NCBI GenBank assembly: GCA_044353195.1
Contig: JBILCJ010000033.1
Coordinates: 1 to 15,366, forward strand
DNA: 15,366 bases
DNA from: UBA4416 sp044353195
GTDB lineage: Bacteria; Bacteroidota; Bacteroidia; B-17B0; Aurantibacillaceae
Reading direction: 5' to 3'
The notes beneath the pieces were generated by a model, which searched no databases, was not told the DNA's origin, and saw only the letters and a program-made list of their open reading frames with translations. This document shows, in pieces, positions 13,506-15,366 of the stretch. The translations under genes and the position numbers were made by a program. Numbering within the stretch: the first letter of the stretch is position 1; every line of letters begins with the position of its first letter.

Positions 13506-14879
13506 TTAGTTATTGATAATTACTTTAAATGATTTTTTGATACCATTGTCAATAACGGTTAAAAAATAAGTACCATTATAAAGCCCTATTGTTTCAAAGT
13601 AACAAATAGTACTGCCTTGGTAAAAATCTTTCTTTGCAATAACTTGCCCAGTTAGGTTACTTAACTCAACTTTTAAATCATGAGTTAATAATTCTTTGGA
13701 TTGAATCATGATGATATCGGCACTTGGATTTGGATATATGTTAATAGCGGCATCTAAATTTATGGATTGTAAATTAGTGGTTGCACTGCCAGTATAGGTT
13801 GTTGTAGTTTCTGTAATCGAAGTTACTTTGCTTACATTTTTCACACCATAAAAAGTAGGCCCAACTACGTATGGATAGGCAGAATTATGATTAGCATCAA
13901 CTGTTGCAAAATAACAATAAGTTCCTAACGGATATTCAGGAGTTACACAAAATCTTCCATTGTGTATATCCAAATAATCCGGCGTTAAGGTTGTTGTTGG
14001 CACATATTCGTAATCTTCTTTAAAATAACCCAATGGATAGGTTGAACTTACCGCTGGACCAGGAGTAACTGTTGCTGTGCTTGTATACAAGGTGTTTCTT
14101 GTTGTGATACTTCTTAAATTAAAACTTGATTTCATGCGAACAATCCCACCTGTGCCGTCTGCATTTTTATAACCATAAGCCCCATAAATTGGAAAACCAT
14201 CAGCGGCATAGCCAATTAATGGTGAATGAACGGTTGAATTAATAACGTATAAAGCATCTGATGCATATAAGTTACAAATAGTTGAAATAACAGTTAGGTC
14301 TAAATTAAAAGCACTTGGATTTTGATGATGGTGATAATTAGTCATAGCTGGATGTCCTTTTGCGCAGTCAAATCCTAAGCGTTCACCTACCACAGCATCT
14401 CTATTCCAAACACCATCTCCGGTGCAAGGAGGCATGATAGGGCCACCACATAATGAATTGGTTGAACTTTTCCATGATACACCATCTCTGTAATCAAATA
14501 ATGATACGCCATTTATAAATACACCTATTGTTCCTCCTGTTGTTGGTGACAATGAACCTGTATTTGCAACCGGTACTAAAGGAATTTTATAAATGTTGGA
14601 GTTGTTACCACCTTGATTTGGATTGCCATCTAAATAGGGGCCAATAACATAAGATGGAATACCAGTACAACTAACATATACAAAGTTTGTAGAATATTTT
14701 ACACTTTGTACGTTTGCTAAGTAGGTATCATTAATGGGCGTTGAATTTCCGCTCACGTAATGACGGCCTGTAATGCCTGTTGTATTTCTGAGCCACGACG
14801 AAATAACTGGACTCACTTGAGCCAATGAAGTTGAAGCAATGATACTTGCTCCTAGTAGTGATGTGATTTTTGTTTTCAT
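13506..14879 (-). CDS. YHYH-domain exported protein with T9SS type A sorting domain
   Basis: From the ATG at 14879 the protein has 457 residues. A TTG eleven codons upstream is in frame but would put polar Asn/Lys-rich residues ahead of the signal peptide, so it is rejected. The signal peptide MKTKITSLLGASIIASTSLA is probably cut after SLA (20). Residues ~60-345 form the YHYH domain, with NYHHHQNP at 181-188, then HSPLIGYAADGFPIYG (218-233) and DIHNGRFCVTPEYPLGTYCYF (304-324). Eight cysteines are present, unusual for an exported protein of this group. The last ~80 residues are a type A sorting domain (INIYPNPSADIIMI at 379-392, NGTYFLTV at 435-442, and a basic end KKSFKVIINN). This domain should be removed as the protein crosses the outer membrane through the type IX system. 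The biochemical role of YHYH proteins is not established; the clustered His residues suggest metal binding. It lies 58 bases downstream of the PRX_like1 gene on the same strand. Confidence 0.88.
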   Translation of the reverse strand: MKTKITSLLGASIIASTSLAQVSPVISSWLRNTTGITGRHYVSGNSTPINDTYLANVQSVKYSTNFVYVSCTGIPSYVIGPYLDGNPNQGGNNSNIYKIPLVPVANTGSLSPTTGGTIGVFINGVSLFDYRDGVSWKSSTNSLCGGPIMPPCTGDGVWNRDAVVGERLGFDCAKGHPAMTNYHHHQNPSAFNLDLTVISTICNLYASDALYVINSTVHSPLIGYAADGFPIYGAYGYKNADGTGGIVRMKSSFNLRSITTRNTLYTSTATVTPGPAVSSTYPLGYFKEDYEYVPTTTLTPDYLDIHNGRFCVTPEYPLGTYCYFATVDANHNSAYPYVVGPTFYGVKNVSKVTSITETTTTYTGSATTNLQSINLDAAINIYPNPSADIIMIQSKELLTHDLKVELSNLTGQVIAKKDFYQGSTICYFETIGLYNGTYFLTVIDNGIKKSFKVIINN

Positions 14880-14937
14880 ATTGTTTTTTTTATTGTTTTT
14901 ATTAGATTGCAATTATTTTTTATAAAAGTTATTTAAA

Positions 14938-15366
14938 TTATTTTCTGAAATAAATTTGACAGCCAATTGATTTCGTTTCAGGTATTTTAATTTCTCTATT
15001 ATTTAGTAAGTCTTCAATTGCATTACGTACAAAATGATTTTGAACTTTTTTCGGTTCAGCTCCATTGTCGTCAATAGCGCCACTGTATTTTAGTATCCAT
15101 TTTTCATTTTCCTTCCATATAACAAATGCATGTGGTGTTTTTTGAGCATTAAAATTTTTGGCAACTAATTGTTCTTCATCAAATAAATACGGAAAATTAA
15201 ATTTTTCATTTAATGCTTTCATTATCATCCTCGAGTATGTATCTTCTTCGTACATGATTGTATCAGTAGAACTAATCGCTATTAATGGAATCCCTAAAGG
15301 TTTGTATTTTGTATTTAATTCGTTAAATCTTTGCGGATATAATTTCGCAAAAGGACAATGGTTGCA
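14938..15366 (-). CDS. PRX_like1 thioredoxin-fold protein (5' end cut off by the window)
   Basis: The minus-strand frame stays open from the stop at 14938 to the window edge, giving 142 residues. The internal ATG at 15255 is not the start, because the upstream 37 codons encode the active-site region. The first visible residues are CNHCPFAKLYPQRF: a CxxC at the start of the thioredoxin-fold helix, with the two cysteines encoded at 15364-15366 and 15355-15357. Next come PLIAISSTD, FPYLFDEEQLVAKNF, the cis-Pro region KTPHAFVI, YSGAIDDN and the family end PETKSIGCQIYF, all typical of the PRX_like1 branch of AhpC/TSA-related proteins. The third cysteine near the C-terminus (SIGC) is conserved in the family as I know it. 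Whether it is secreted cannot be seen, since the N-terminus is missing. The likely role is a thiol oxidoreductase or peroxidase-like function; the substrate is unknown. It is probably co-transcribed with the YHYH gene. Confidence 0.85.
   Translation of the reverse strand, partial: CNHCPFAKLYPQRFNELNTKYKPLGIPLIAISSTDTIMYEEDTYSRMIMKALNEKFNFPYLFDEEQLVAKNFNAQKTPHAFVIWKENEKWILKYSGAIDDNGAEPKKVQNHFVRNAIEDLLNNREIKIPETKSIGCQIYFRK

Noticed and set aside
14880..14912. TTG start adding 11 residues to the YHYH protein
   Set aside because: The added residues are Asn/Lys-rich and would precede a normal signal peptide that begins at the ATG at 14879.

Overview
The window is AT-rich chromosomal DNA from a member of the Bacteroidota. 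The evidence is: promoter -7 elements of the TAnnTTTG type; a C-terminal type IX secretion (T9SS) sorting domain on one exported protein; few clear Shine-Dalgarno sites; a bacilliredoxin; the long form of GAPDH with an N-terminal extension; and small exported YwqK-type and outer-membrane barrel proteins. I cannot name a genus. A free-living Flavobacteriales- or Chitinophagales-like organism would fit. No transposase, integrase, phage gene, CRISPR array or plasmid backbone is visible. The window reads as ordinary core genome with a few lineage-specific exported proteins.

Layout. Positions 1-2000, mostly plus strand: the end of an outer-membrane barrel gene, a bacilliredoxin, murB and tRNA-Ser(GGA). 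A two-way terminator then faces a minus-strand block (2048-4690): a YwqK/MORN-like exported protein, trxB, a VanZ-like membrane protein and gcvH. A divergent promoter region (4691-4860) leads into a plus-strand run (4861-7958): 3-hydroxybutyryl-CoA dehydrogenase, a pRiA4b ORF-3-like protein with a very acidic tail, and a long GAPDH. After another two-way terminator comes a 1090-residue secreted beta-propeller (BNR/sortilin-type) protein on the minus strand. A 209-base divergent region follows, then the plus-strand pair DUF1015 protein and YggS-type PLP-binding protein. A third two-way terminator separates these from a minus-strand pair at the right edge: a PRX_like1-type thioredoxin-fold protein, cut by the window exactly at its CxxC, and downstream of it a YHYH-domain protein with a T9SS sorting domain. 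No stretch over 300 bases lacks a gene. The longest gaps are 1817-2047, which holds the tRNA, and 11313-11521.

How the genes relate. Thiol-redox functions recur (bacilliredoxin, thioredoxin reductase, PRX_like1 protein) but in separate transcription units. Central metabolism is represented by GcvH, the hydroxyacyl-CoA dehydrogenase and GAPDH, and cell-wall synthesis by MurB. The most suggestive pairings are the PRX_like1/YHYH pair, the DUF1015/YggS pair, and the uncharacterised acidic-tailed protein between two dehydrogenases. I see no clear new multi-gene system. The better leads are these pairings, a perfect inverted repeat over the trxB promoter, and terminator hairpins that abut the next gene's start codon.
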